DNA from: Candidatus Parcubacteria bacterium
GTDB lineage: Bacteria > Patescibacteriota > Patescibacteriia > Patescibacteriales > BM507
Length of the DNA: 41,025 nt
Direction of reading: 5' to 3'
Assembly: GCA_002869265.1 (NCBI GenBank)
Contig: PKTH01000049.1
Coordinates: 1-41,025 of the forward strand
Shown: piece by piece, positions 24,605 to 31,937 of the stretch
Position numbering within the stretch: the stretch's first letter is position 1
Layout: every line of letters begins with the position of its first letter
The notes under the pieces: generated by a model
Told to the model about the DNA's origin: nothing
The model's input: the letters and a program-made list of their open reading frames with translations, nothing else
Databases searched by the model: none
Translations under genes and position numbers: made by a program

Positions 24605-25270
24605 TTAGCGACGACGGTCTTTTGTGGATTTATCATCCCTCATCATTCCATCAACTCTCTTTAACATTGTTTCAAAATTCTCTTCATCTTTCTTAAAAAC
24701 CTGGCCAACGCTTACTCCAAATTGAAAATCTTTTGGAATGTTGTGTCTTTCACCTAGCCTATAAACTTCTCTTCTTAACCTTTCCAAAAATGAGTCAAGA
24801 TCCTTTTCTAACATCTCTGGCATCAATACTAGAAATTCATCCCCTCCAACCCTGTAAACCTGATCGCCGGGGCGATCAGCTTCACTACTTCTTGTAGTGT
24901 TTTTCAAAAGATCAACAAAATCAACCAAAATTTTATCTCCCTTTGTATGACCAATTTTATCATTCACTAATTTAAATGAATCTAGGTCAAAATATAGAGC
25001 GCAAAGTGGGTGGTTGACTGTGACTGAATGAAAAAACAGAGTCTCTGCATTTTCTTTGAGATATCTTCTATTCCTTGCACCAGTTAGAGGGTCAATGCCA
25101 AGCTCTTTTTCTACACAACATAACTCATTTCTAACTTCTGACATTTTTTCATTATAGTGCTCAGCCAGAGTTCTAATGGTTCTCTTTAGCTCCTTTACTC
25201 GAAAAGAATGGAAAACATACAATAAAACCAAGCACACTCCCAATAAGACGTTTAAATATACAGAAATCAT
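24605..25270 (-). CDS. membrane-anchored GGDEF diguanylate cyclase
   Basis: 221 residues. One N-terminal membrane segment (about 4-22) and a short coiled region (25-55) lead to a single GGDEF domain starting at DPLTGARNRRYL (60-71). The active-site motif is intact, VGGDEF (141-146), and the upstream RxxD inhibitory site is present (RPGD, 133-136, five residues before GGDEF), so the enzyme should make c-di-GMP from two GTP and be inhibited by product. There is no sensor domain besides the anchor. AAGGAG eight bases before the ATG supports the start. It is a single-gene unit. No EAL, HD-GYP or PilZ gene is in the window. Confidence 0.9.
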   Translation of the reverse strand: MISVYLNVLLGVCLVLLYVFHSFRVKELKRTIRTLAEHYNEKMSEVRNELCCVEKELGIDPLTGARNRRYLKENAETLFFHSVTVNHPLCALYFDLDSFKLVNDKIGHTKGDKILVDFVDLLKNTTRSSEADRPGDQVYRVGGDEFLVLMPEMLEKDLDSFLERLRREVYRLGERHNIPKDFQFGVSVGQVFKKDEENFETMLKRVDGMMRDDKSTKDRRR

Positions 25271-25302
25271 ACATGGGTCTCCTTTTTATGTGGCAAAAAA
25301 TC

Positions 25303-25311
25303 TGATATAAT
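25303..25311 (+). promoter_or_regulatory. extended -10 promoter of lgt
   Basis: TG-A-TATAAT, a perfect extended -10 with no strong -35. The predicted start is near 25318, about 44 bases before the lgt ATG. Confidence 0.65.
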
Positions 25312-25361
25312 TTCAAATAGCTACACAAACACTAACATATTTTACTAATTTTGTCAATATT

Positions 25362-26177
25362 ATGATCAATTTTCTTCACTCCTTTAACCCAAACCCCGTC
25401 TTATTTGATTTAGGTCCTTTTACAATATATTGGTACGGTTTTTTTATAGTGATTGGGATGATGCTCGGTATTGTCATAACCCTAAAATTAGCTAAAATGT
25501 TTAAAATTAGCGAAAATATAGTAATGGACCTTGCGTTTTGGTTAATAATTTTTTCAATCATTGGTGCAAGAATTTATCACATAATCCTTCAATTCTCTTA
25601 CTATCTTCAAAATCCACTTCAAGTATTTATGATTTGGAACGGTGGAATTGCTATACATGGCGCTATAATCGCTGGACTTTTAACAATTTATTATTTCTCT
25701 AGGAAATACAAACTTTCTTTCTTGAAAATTTCGGCTATTATCGCACCTAGTCTTGCTCTCGCCCAAGCGATCGGTAGGTGGGGAAATTATTTCAACCAAG
25801 AGCTCTTTGGAAAACCAACAAGCCTGCCCTGGGGGATACCCATAAGCTCCGTGAGTTTGCCAGCAGATTTTGTTGGTAACTTATACTTTCACCCAACTTT
25901 TCTTTACGAGAGCCTCGGAAATCTATTAATTTTTGCAATATTAATTCTAATAATTTTCTTCATCAAAAAGAAAGACAGACTTAAGCTAGAATACATACCT
26001 TTCATTTACCTTATGCTTTATTCCTCTCTTCGAATTGCTACTGAGTTTATCAGAATAGACCAAACACCTGTTATTTTTGGATTTCGCTTCCCTCAACTCA
26101 TTAGCACAATTATAATTATTCTCTCAGTTTATTTCCTTTACAGAGAAACAAAAAGGGCGCCTATTGAAAAAAACTAG
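25362..26177 (+). CDS. lgt: prolipoprotein diacylglyceryl transferase
   Basis: 271 residues, seven or so membrane segments. Signature GRWGNYFNQE (138-147) and the catalytic-region His in GGIAIHGAI (His99) match Lgt, as do HPTFLYES and the late SSLRIATEFIRID. Lgt moves a diacylglycerol group from phosphatidylglycerol to the lipobox Cys, for example that of the lipoprotein encoded at 1116. The promoter of the next gene, rpsT, starts inside its last codons. Confidence 0.95.
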   Translation: MINFLHSFNPNPVLFDLGPFTIYWYGFFIVIGMMLGIVITLKLAKMFKISENIVMDLAFWLIIFSIIGARIYHIILQFSYYLQNPLQVFMIWNGGIAIHGAIIAGLLTIYYFSRKYKLSFLKISAIIAPSLALAQAIGRWGNYFNQELFGKPTSLPWGIPISSVSLPADFVGNLYFHPTFLYESLGNLLIFAILILIIFFIKKKDRLKLEYIPFIYLMLYSSLRIATEFIRIDQTPVIFGFRFPQLISTIIIILSVYFLYRETKRAPIEKN

Positions 26178-26192
26178 TCTTTGTGTTACTAT
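26164..26192 (+). promoter_or_regulatory. promoter of rpsT
   Basis: TTGAAA (26164-26169), 17 bases, then TG-T-TACTAT (26184-26192). It overlaps the 3' end of lgt and gives a leader of about 55 bases. Confidence 0.75.
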
Positions 26193-26253
26193 AGTCTCAT
26201 TGCTCTCACATTTACGTGAAATTTAGAAATTAATTTTGAATCACAAACCCAAT

Positions 26254-26517
26254 ATGGCTAATACAAAATCAGCTAAAAAGGAATTAAGAAAAAGCTCAAA
26301 GAAAGAGGCTTACAACAAAAAAATTAAAGACAATGTTAAAAGCTTAGTAAAAAGAAGCAAGAAAGCTATTGAAGCAAAAGATGAAAAAGCAAAAGACTTA
26401 GTAGCTTCAGCACTTAAAAGCCTAGATAAAGCAGCTCAGAAAGGAGTTATCAAAAAGAACACCAAAGACAGAAAGAAATCTAGACTTCATAAAGCCTTAA
26501 ACAAATCAACAAAATAA
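26254..26517 (+). CDS. rpsT: 30S ribosomal protein bS20
   Basis: 87 residues from the ATG at 26254, where the conserved start MANTKSAKKELRKS begins; an ATG at 26236 would add six residues not found in the family. Extremely Lys-rich, all-helical, and ending KKNTKDRKKSRLHKALNK as in S20. It binds 16S rRNA helices in the 30S body. Monocistronic, with its own promoter and terminator. Confidence 0.93.
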   Translation: MANTKSAKKELRKSSKKEAYNKKIKDNVKSLVKRSKKAIEAKDEKAKDLVASALKSLDKAAQKGVIKKNTKDRKKSRLHKALNKSTK

Positions 26518-26542
26518 AAAAAGAGCCGCAAGGCTCTTTTTT
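26518..26542. terminator. bidirectional terminator between rpsT and exonuclease gene
   Basis: A 10-bp stem AAAAAGAGCC / GGCTCTTTTT closed by a GCAA tetraloop serves both convergent genes. Confidence 0.9.
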
Positions 26543-26555
26543 AAATTTCAAAAGT

Positions 26556-27374
26556 TTATTCGCTTTTTTCTTTTTCAGGAAATTCACCTGACAAAGCTTT
26601 TCTGATTATTTCTTTTGTTTGCTCGGAAAAGTCTGCCCCCAGCATCCAGTTCAAGAAGCCAGGCTCTGTTTCTGCTACTTTTTTAAGAGGGTTGTCTTTA
26701 AACTTAGAGAAAGCAAAAAAGGCCTCACCATCTCTCCAATAAAACTTTCTATCACCATCTACAAATCGATCCATATTCGAGTTCCCATGAATTTTTTTGA
26801 TATATTCACTATCAAGAATGTCTTTATACATCTCTATTTGTTTTGTAAGAATTTCTGCTGTGACCTCTACATCTGCCAGGGCGTTGTGAGCATCAACATG
26901 CTCTTTTCCACAATAAAATTTATAAGCAGCGGATAGAGTTCTCTTTTCCATTTCATGATAAATGGTTTTTGAATCAATAATATCTTCTGAGCTGTATTCA
27001 AAATCCATTCCCACCCTCACAAATTCTCTTTTAAGAAGAGGGAGGTCAAAGCTAATAACATTAAAACCACTATAATAACAGTTAGCAAAAATGTCCCAAA
27101 ATTCTTGGGCCCTGTCCTTAAAGGTTGGTTGCCCAGCAACTTGTTCGTCTGTAATTCCGTGGACAGCCATAGATTCTTCTGAAATCTTCATTTCTGGGTT
27201 GAGGTAAATATCTTCTTTTACCACTTTCCCGTTTGGAAATATTTTAATATAAGCGAGCTCTACTATTCTATCCATAGTCATTATTAACCCGGTTGTTTCT
27301 AAATCAAAAATTATAACTGGCTTATCTAGGTCTAATTGATCAAAAATAACCTTGTATTTGTTCATGTTTTCCAT
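26556..27374 (-). CDS. DEDDh 3'-5' exonuclease (DnaQ/ExoI-like)
   Basis: 272 residues. All three Exo motifs are visible: IIFDLETTG (Asp24, Glu26), GFNVISFDLPLL (Asp110), and AHNALADVEVT (His163, Asp168). The N-terminal 190 residues form the exonuclease fold. The remainder, with FYWRDGEAFFAFSKFKDNPLKKV, resembles the C-terminal region of proteins annotated as epsilon-subunit-like exonucleases. It could proofread for Pol III or act in repair; no polymerase gene is close by. A second ATG at 27365 is an equally possible start. Confidence 0.88.
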   Translation of the reverse strand: MENMNKYKVIFDQLDLDKPVIIFDLETTGLIMTMDRIVELAYIKIFPNGKVVKEDIYLNPEMKISEESMAVHGITDEQVAGQPTFKDRAQEFWDIFANCYYSGFNVISFDLPLLKREFVRVGMDFEYSSEDIIDSKTIYHEMEKRTLSAAYKFYCGKEHVDAHNALADVEVTAEILTKQIEMYKDILDSEYIKKIHGNSNMDRFVDGDRKFYWRDGEAFFAFSKFKDNPLKKVAETEPGFLNWMLGADFSEQTKEIIRKALSGEFPEKEKSE

Positions 27375-27400
27375 ATTTTTTCTCTTATTTTTTCTACTAG

Positions 27401-27412
27401 TATGATATCATA
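27401..27412. promoter_or_regulatory. symmetric -10 element between divergent genes
   Basis: The 12-base palindrome TATGATATCATA offers TATGAT as a -10 on both strands, between the exonuclease gene (-) and the 58-codon gene (+). -35 elements are weak, so this is tentative. Confidence 0.4.
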
Positions 27413-27469
27413 GAGGTAGATATTAATAAACTCGTTTTTTAAAAACCCATCACTAAAAAAGGAGTCTTT

Positions 27470-27646
27470 ATGCAAGTATTCTTAGAGCGTTCTGATTTAA
27501 AAGGTGCAAGTAATGAAAAGCCCACCTCAACTCTAAATCTGAAAGATTTTAATCCTCACGCACAGAACGTGATCAAAGCGGCTGGCGAAGCAACCTATAA
27601 AGATGGTAATGACTCTATTAGAATCGCTCTTTTTTATTCTTCCTGA
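27470..27646 (+). CDS. 58-residue small protein, unknown
   Basis: An ATG at 27470 preceded by AAAAAAGGAG (GGAG six bases upstream), an open frame of 58 codons, a TGA stop and an immediate terminator make this a convincing short gene. The product, which begins MQVFLERSDLKGASNEK and ends RIALFYSS, has no membrane segment or signal peptide and looks like a small soluble folded protein. I do not recognise a family. It stands alone between the exonuclease gene and tRNA-Ser. Confidence 0.7.
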   Translation: MQVFLERSDLKGASNEKPTSTLNLKDFNPHAQNVIKAAGEATYKDGNDSIRIALFYSS

Positions 27647-27651
27647 AAAAA

Positions 27652-27681
27652 AACCCCAGCACTCGCTGGGGTTCTTTTTTT
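27652..27681 (+). terminator. terminator after the 58-codon gene
   Basis: A 9-bp stem AACCCCAGC / GCTGGGGTT with an ACTC loop is followed by C and seven T. Confidence 0.9.
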
Positions 27682-27682
27682 G

Positions 27683-27767
27683 CGGAGAAGGAGGGATTCG
27701 AACCCTCGGAACTTTGACATTCAACGCTTTTCGAGAGCGCCCCGTTCAACCACTCCGGCACCTCTCC
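27683..27767 (-). tRNA. tRNA-Ser (anticodon CGA)
   Basis: 85 bases on the minus strand. Acceptor GGAGAGG / CTTCTCC (one G-U), anticodon loop CTCGAAA giving CGA, a long class II variable arm, T-arm GAGGG TTCGAAT CCCTC, discriminator G. CCA is not encoded. It reads UCG codons. It lies two bases after the HAD phosphatase gene. Confidence 0.93.
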
Positions 27768-27769
27768 TT

Positions 27770-28615
27770 TTATTTTAATTCATCTAAAAGTTCAATAACA
27801 TAATCCATTTTCCCGTCATTTAAAATTACCACATCATATGCACCCTTATAATCATCCAGTCTTTCATCAACTTTTTCATTTAAAAAACCGATCTTTAATA
27901 TATCTTCATGAAAAAAACTATTAGCCATTTTTTCATCTTCATAACTATCGCCAAGTAACATTATATTTTTCTTCTTACCGTTTATGTTCTTAAGTTCAGA
28001 CATGTGCTCTTTGGCGGCCAAGTATTTATTGGTAGTTGTTATAACTGGCTCCCTTGATCCCACAGCCATGCCTTTTTCATCAAACTCAATATAGTTTGTA
28101 ATAATTTTTGTGTTTTTATAAAAAACCTTATTTTTTTCAAGATAATCGTCTATCACAAAACCAAGACCTGAAGCCGAAATAATGACTAGTGGAATATTGT
28201 TTTCATGTAAGTCTGTCATAAATTCGATAGCCCCATCACGAAATCCAGCTTTTCTTTTTTTGACCATCTCATCAACCACCCGTGTATTTAATCCGTAATC
28301 AATAAAATATTGATTATGTGTTCGCCACCATTCCTCCATTTTTGCATTTTTTTCTTCAAAAGAAATAGTCATGTCTATTTCATAGGGGTGATATTTTTCA
28401 AATAATCCTCTGGCCTTTTTGGTATATTCCTCCCCTAAATAACCCTCTTCTCTTAACATTTGCACTAAGCTAAGAACCTTGTGAGTCTCTGAAAAATGTT
28501 TTGTTAGAGTCCTGTCAAAGTCACTTACAACAAACAAACTATCTATTCCGTCTTCAAGTATTCTTTCTTTTTTTCTTTTTAATTTTTCCTTGTTAGATAT
28601 TACTATGTCGCTCAT
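27770..28615 (-). CDS. HAD phosphatase, UMPH-1/cytosolic 5'-nucleotidase III-like
   Basis: 281 residues. HAD motif I SDFDRTLT (Asp32, Asp34), motif II in VIISASGLG, and motif IV GDSYEDEKMA are all present. The long cap insertion between motifs I and II and the motif I form DFDRTLT recall eukaryotic-type pyrimidine 5'-nucleotidases (UMPH-1), which dephosphorylate UMP/CMP. It starts two bases after the pseudouridine synthase stop. A nucleotide-salvage role would suit a CPR cell that imports nucleotides, but the substrate is inferred only from the family. Confidence 0.8.
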   Translation of the reverse strand: MSDIVISNKEKLKRKKERILEDGIDSLFVVSDFDRTLTKHFSETHKVLSLVQMLREEGYLGEEYTKKARGLFEKYHPYEIDMTISFEEKNAKMEEWWRTHNQYFIDYGLNTRVVDEMVKKRKAGFRDGAIEFMTDLHENNIPLVIISASGLGFVIDDYLEKNKVFYKNTKIITNYIEFDEKGMAVGSREPVITTTNKYLAAKEHMSELKNINGKKKNIMLLGDSYEDEKMANSFFHEDILKIGFLNEKVDERLDDYKGAYDVVILNDGKMDYVIELLDELK

Positions 28616-28617
28616 AC

Positions 28618-29304
28618 TTATATTTTACTTTTATTAATATATTCCCAAGACCCCTCCCTTAGGTTGCCTAATTTCAGTCTGCCGATAGAAATTCTTTTTA
28701 ATTTCAAAACTTTAATTCCCAGCGCTAAAAACATTCGTCTAATCTGCCTCTTTTTACCCTCTATAAGTACTATTTCAAAATTTGACCCCGCAATATGTCT
28801 TATTGCTTTCACCCAAACTATTCCATCACCATCTTTTATATCAACACCTTTTTTAAGTTTTTTAATAATGTCTTCCGGCCTCTCCTGCAATTTGTCAGTC
28901 TCTACAAAATATTTTTTTTCACTTTCATAGCTAGGATGGCTTATAGACTGGGCTAATTCCCCATCATTGGTTAAAAGCACAAGGCCTTGACTATCCCTGT
29001 CGAGCCTTCCAACGACGAATAATCTATTATCATTCTTTACTAGGTCAAAAATATTTTTTTCACCTCTAAATTTTCTATTAGAACAAGTATATCCCTTGGG
29101 TTTATTTAAGGCAATATATACATCTTCTTTGTTTCTTTCAACTTTTTTCCCTGCGATCTCCACTAGGTCCTCGTCAGAAACTTTCATCCCAAGTTCAGCT
29201 TTCTTTTTATTTACATTAACACGCTTAGCCCGAATTAAATCTTCAGCCTTCCTTCTCGAACAATAACCACTGTCTGCGATAAATTTTTGTAAAACCACTT
29301 TCAT
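28618..29304 (-). CDS. RsuA/RluB/RluF-type rRNA pseudouridine synthase
   Basis: 228 residues. An N-terminal S4 domain (about 3-50, LQKFIADSGYCSRRKAEDL) is followed by the RsuA-family catalytic domain with GRLDRDSQGLVLLTNDG (Asp102) and the late GKKRQIRRMF. The family modifies single uridines in 16S or 23S rRNA; the exact site is not readable here. The gene is the second pseudouridine synthase of this architecture in the window, after the RluA-type one at 6525. Confidence 0.92.
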   Translation of the reverse strand: MKVVLQKFIADSGYCSRRKAEDLIRAKRVNVNKKKAELGMKVSDEDLVEIAGKKVERNKEDVYIALNKPKGYTCSNRKFRGEKNIFDLVKNDNRLFVVGRLDRDSQGLVLLTNDGELAQSISHPSYESEKKYFVETDKLQERPEDIIKKLKKGVDIKDGDGIVWVKAIRHIAGSNFEIVLIEGKKRQIRRMFLALGIKVLKLKRISIGRLKLGNLREGSWEYINKSKI

Positions 29305-29308
29305 TTAT

Positions 29309-29337
29309 TTGACACTTGTTTTTAATTAATTTAAAGT
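29309..29337 (+). promoter_or_regulatory. promoter for a putative non-coding RNA
   Basis: TTGACA (29309-29314), 17 bases, then TAAAGT (29332-29337). The predicted start, about 29344, coincides with the first base of the closing stem of the RNA fold. Confidence 0.7.
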
Positions 29338-29343
29338 ATCTTT

Positions 29344-29561
29344 GCATGAAAACTGAGTAGATGAGTCCGGAATCTCATCTTGTTGGGGTAAATTGATCAC
29401 CTTGTGTGTCACAGTCCCCGTACTCAGGTCATTGTTGACTGTTTGAGCGAGCAGGAGTTTTGACCCCGTTGTCTGCCACCAGCGATGGTGAGTCCTCCAA
29501 AGTCTACGCCGCTGTCTCATTGATTTCATGCAGGGGAGGGGCGACTCCGTCGCCCTTCCCT
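29344..29561 (+). ncRNA. putative structured RNA 1
   Basis: The 5' end GCATGAAA (29344-29351) pairs perfectly with TTTCATGC (29524-29531), and inside it GTAGA (29358-29362) can pair with TCTAC (near 29503). Local hairpins include GATGAG/CTCATC, CACC/GGTG and GTCA/TGAC, and GGGG...CCCC. A 12-bp GC-rich hairpin (29534-29560) follows. The strand is set by the promoter at 29309. It shows no tRNA-like ends, no SRP loop, and no RNase P core motifs that I could recognise. A minus-strand frame here encodes only an implausible Arg/Trp-rich peptide. Confidence 0.5.
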
Positions 29562-29594
29562 ACTAAAACAATCATAGCACATTTCAATTCAACT

Positions 29595-29618
29595 TTGCAT
29601 AATAAATTTATTATGCAA
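29595..29618. repeat. 24-base perfect palindrome
   Basis: Twelve bases starting TTGCATAATAAA are followed by their exact reverse complement with no spacer. It lies between the two putative RNAs and could be an RNA hairpin or a dimeric protein-binding site. Confidence 0.6.
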
Positions 29619-29639
29619 GCGGACTGGTAATCACCCAAA

Positions 29640-29884
29640 TTACCGCTCCTCAACCAAAAGTGCACAGAACCTATTTTGTTCAGAGTTCCTTAGCTCTTGA
29701 GCAGGAAATCTGACCAAGAAGGGATGATCTTCAGCTCCTCCTAGGTTAAGAAAACTCCTTAACCACCCCCTAGCGAAATGCCTTGCCAGACAGTTCTGGC
29801 TCGAACGCATGCCGTGGGGCATCAAAAATGCTGAAGGCCTGTGCACCAAAGGGGCAGTTCATTTTCGAACTGCCCCTTTTTCTT
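29640..29884 (+). ncRNA. putative structured RNA 2
   Basis: GTGCACAG (29660-29667) pairs with CTGTGCAC (29839-29846), enclosing several good local hairpins: TTCCT-GCT/AGC-AGGAA, GGTTAAG/CTTAACC, CCAGA/TCTGG and ATGCC/GGCAT. A strong terminator follows within two bases of the closing stem, which fixes the + strand and the 3' end. No own promoter is clear, so it may be processed from a transcript that starts at 29344. Family not recognised. Confidence 0.5.
29848..29884 (+). terminator. terminator of the putative RNA locus
   Basis: A 13-bp stem AAAGGGGCAGTTC / GAACTGCCCCTTT with a 6-base loop is followed by TTCTTT. There is no protein gene upstream on this strand for it to serve. Confidence 0.85.
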
Positions 29885-29961
29885 TACTAATTCGTTATTT
29901 TAGTCTAATATACTTGTGACCCCACCCTCCCCAAAAGGAGGGAGACAACAACCTTGCTATT

Positions 29962-29995
29962 GGGCAATATCGCAACGATATTGCCCGTTTTTTTT
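29962..29995 (+). terminator. second + strand terminator
   Basis: An 11-bp stem GGGCAATATCG / CGATATTGCCC is followed by G and eight T. It abuts the stop of the leftward gene at 29994 but its T run is on +, so it terminates rightward transcription, either leftover read-through or a short RNA starting near 29915. Confidence 0.85.
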
Positions 29996-31343
29996 ATTTT
30001 GAGTCCTCTAGTCTTTGCTCCACCCAATACACCCCCATTAAAGCAAATAATAGCCACCACAAAAACGCAAGATCATTTTTAAAATATGGGACATCTACCA
30101 TCCCATGAATAAAAATTTCTAATAAAACTGCCAAAAAACCAATTATTATAATATGGTTTTTCTTCTTTAATAATTTTATTCCAAAATAAATATATTGAAT
30201 AACCAAAAAGAAAAAAGAAAAAAGACCGACAATACCCAACTCTGTCCAAAAGTTTAGAAAAATATTATGAGGGTACAGATATATCTCCACTGGTCTCCAA
30301 TGCTGAGCCTTATATTTATCATCAAAGATAACTATCTTCCTTCTAAAGTCAGGGTCACGCTCTGCATTGAAAAATATCCCTTCTTGGTGATATGAAGAAA
30401 TGCAGTCTTGATAGCCGGATAGACCACAACCAGAAATAAAATTTAGATCATTCTTAAGCATCTCACCTGTTTCTCTCCATTGCTGTTTTCTAACCTCACC
30501 AGAAAAGTCTTTAAGTTGAATTTTTTCAAAAGTGAATGTCTTTAAGTTCTGATTTGTTAATATGACGATAGAAGCTAAAACACCCAAGGAAATAAAGACC
30601 ACTGCAAAACGTTTCGAAAGAAAAATGGAACCAAAAAATATAGCTAATAAAACAGCCCCTAAGGCAGCCTCACTTCTAGCATAATAAATTGCGCTCACCG
30701 ACAAAAAGAAAGTGATCGCTATAAAAAGATTGTAAAATTTGTCCTTTATAAAAATTGGACAACCATCTTTTACAAGATTTATAAAATAGAAATATAAAAA
30801 TACTGATATTGGCCCCAAAAAAAGACCAAGAGCATTTGGGTAGGTGAAAGGCCCTGTAACTCTCAGTTCATTCTCTCCCCCAGACCAGTAGATGCCAAAT
30901 ATTTTTTGTACAAGAGCCCACAGAGAAACCCAAAGAGCAACAACGGCTAAGGACCGGTGCAATCTTTCTCTATTTTTTACTTTTTTATAAAAATTAAAAA
31001 CCAAAACGTAAAACAAGACTGCTTCTATAAAATATGCCTTATATATACCTAGGGCAGCATTGGAAAAACCATTGACTGCAAGACCGATAAAGCTAGATAG
31101 AACAAAAAAGACAATCGCTAAAGAAAATGGATACTTAAGGCGCTTGCTGAAATACTGCTTAGAAAACCCCTTGTTATTATACTTTTTTACTAACCAGAAA
31201 AGAAAAACTCCGAAGAAAGAAATTTCTAATAAAGTAAATGGGATCCCAAATATTTCAAATCTAACAAGGTATGTCGGCAATAAAATAATCAGTAATGGGA
31301 CTCCATAGTTTTCTAGGCTTAATTTAGAGATTGACATTTTCAT
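29994..31343 (-). CDS. O-antigen ligase / Wzy-like membrane protein
   Basis: 449 residues with about 11-12 membrane segments and one large outside loop (about 275-355). The motif YPHNIFLNFWTELGIVGLFSFF after the loop is the hallmark of the O-antigen ligase/polymerase (WaaL/Wzy_C) family, and YYARSEAALGAVLLAI before it fits as well. Such enzymes join or polymerise lipid-linked glycans on the outer face of the membrane. It lies apart from the flippase at 3952 but is a plausible partner in the same pathway. Ligase and polymerase cannot be told apart by sequence alone. Confidence 0.82.
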   Translation of the reverse strand: MKMSISKLSLENYGVPLLIILLPTYLVRFEIFGIPFTLLEISFFGVFLFWLVKKYNNKGFSKQYFSKRLKYPFSLAIVFFVLSSFIGLAVNGFSNAALGIYKAYFIEAVLFYVLVFNFYKKVKNRERLHRSLAVVALWVSLWALVQKIFGIYWSGGENELRVTGPFTYPNALGLFLGPISVFLYFYFINLVKDGCPIFIKDKFYNLFIAITFFLSVSAIYYARSEAALGAVLLAIFFGSIFLSKRFAVVFISLGVLASIVILTNQNLKTFTFEKIQLKDFSGEVRKQQWRETGEMLKNDLNFISGCGLSGYQDCISSYHQEGIFFNAERDPDFRRKIVIFDDKYKAQHWRPVEIYLYPHNIFLNFWTELGIVGLFSFFFLVIQYIYFGIKLLKKKNHIIIIGFLAVLLEIFIHGMVDVPYFKNDLAFLWWLLFALMGVYWVEQRLEDSK

Positions 31344-31460
31344 ATTTCTGTATTATATTTTACTATTAACTATAGATCTTTTCATTAATTTAATTATATA
31401 CAAAGAGTTTCATCTTCCAAAAAAACTGCATTTATTCTTACAAACTAAAAGGAGAAAAAA

Positions 31461-31904
31461 ATGAAACCTAACCGACGAACTGTATCGCTGTATTCTATCT
31501 CTCTTCTGATCTTCATTCTGTACTCAACCAGCCTTCAGATCATCATCCCAAAACACATCTCTTTTTTATTTATTTACTCCTCCCTGCTACTTACCTCAGG
31601 TCTAATCGTTTTATTCGGTATACTCCCTGTATTAAGAAACAGGGCAAGAAGTTATTTTACTATAACAACTTTCTTTTCTGCTTGGTGTTCAATGTATTTC
31701 ACTACTAAGTGTTATGATCTGATTCTCGAACATCATTTAATAAATTTCTTTTTTGGCACAGATCTCACAGACAGCCTTTCAATATCAATGGCTATATCCA
31801 CTGCCGCTCTTTCCACCGCTTTCTGTGTTTTTGTTGTAGGGTGGATCATAGCCCTTCTCCTCCCAGAAGCCTGCCCCAACCCATGTGAAGAACAGTATAT
31901 GTAA
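31461..31904 (+). CDS. four-TM membrane protein of unknown function
   Basis: 147 residues. AAAGGAG lies seven bases before the ATG, one of the few clear Shine-Dalgarno sites here. Four hydrophobic segments (about 10-30, 33-58, 65-85, 110-137) are followed by a short tail with two Cys (EACPNPCEEQYM). Codon choice looks somewhat more GC-rich than its neighbours, which, with the strong ribosome site and single-gene unit, could mean recent acquisition. No family recognised. Confidence 0.65.
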   Translation: MKPNRRTVSLYSISLLIFILYSTSLQIIIPKHISFLFIYSSLLLTSGLIVLFGILPVLRNRARSYFTITTFFSAWCSMYFTTKCYDLILEHHLINFFFGTDLTDSLSISMAISTAALSTAFCVFVVGWIIALLLPEACPNPCEEQYM

Positions 31905-31909
31905 AAAAC

Positions 31910-31935
31910 AAAACCGTCACAAAAGTGACGGTTTT
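31910..31935. terminator. bidirectional terminator
   Basis: An 11-bp stem AAAACCGTCAC / GTGACGGTTTT with an AAAA loop lies between the convergent membrane protein (+) and EamA gene (-). Confidence 0.9.
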
Positions 31936-31937
31936 TA

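Larger units (their letters stand above)
29305..29993. other. 689-base gene-free stretch with RNA signals
   Basis: No credible protein gene. It holds, in order on the + strand, a promoter (29309-29337), a fold closed by GCATGAAA/TTTCATGC (29344-29531), a GC-rich hairpin (29534-29560), a 24-base perfect palindrome (29595-29618), a second fold closed by GTGCACAG/CTGTGCAC (29660-29846), a terminator (29848-29884), a small hairpin CCTCC/GGAGG near 29926-29942, and a second terminator (29962-29995). This is the layout of one long or two shorter non-coding RNAs. Confidence 0.7.

Noticed and set aside
29326-29849. Two minus-strand frames (29326-29529, 67 codons; 29640-29849, 69 codons) in the gene-free stretch
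   Set aside because: Products are Arg/Trp/His-rich with no fold-like pattern, no ribosome site, and both lie across strongly paired RNA structure with a promoter and terminators on the opposite strand.
29344-29884. tmRNA, RNase P, SRP or 6S RNA
   Set aside because: No tRNA-like ends, SRP loop or RNase P core motifs found by eye on either strand; 6S cannot be excluded without a covariance search, so no name is given.
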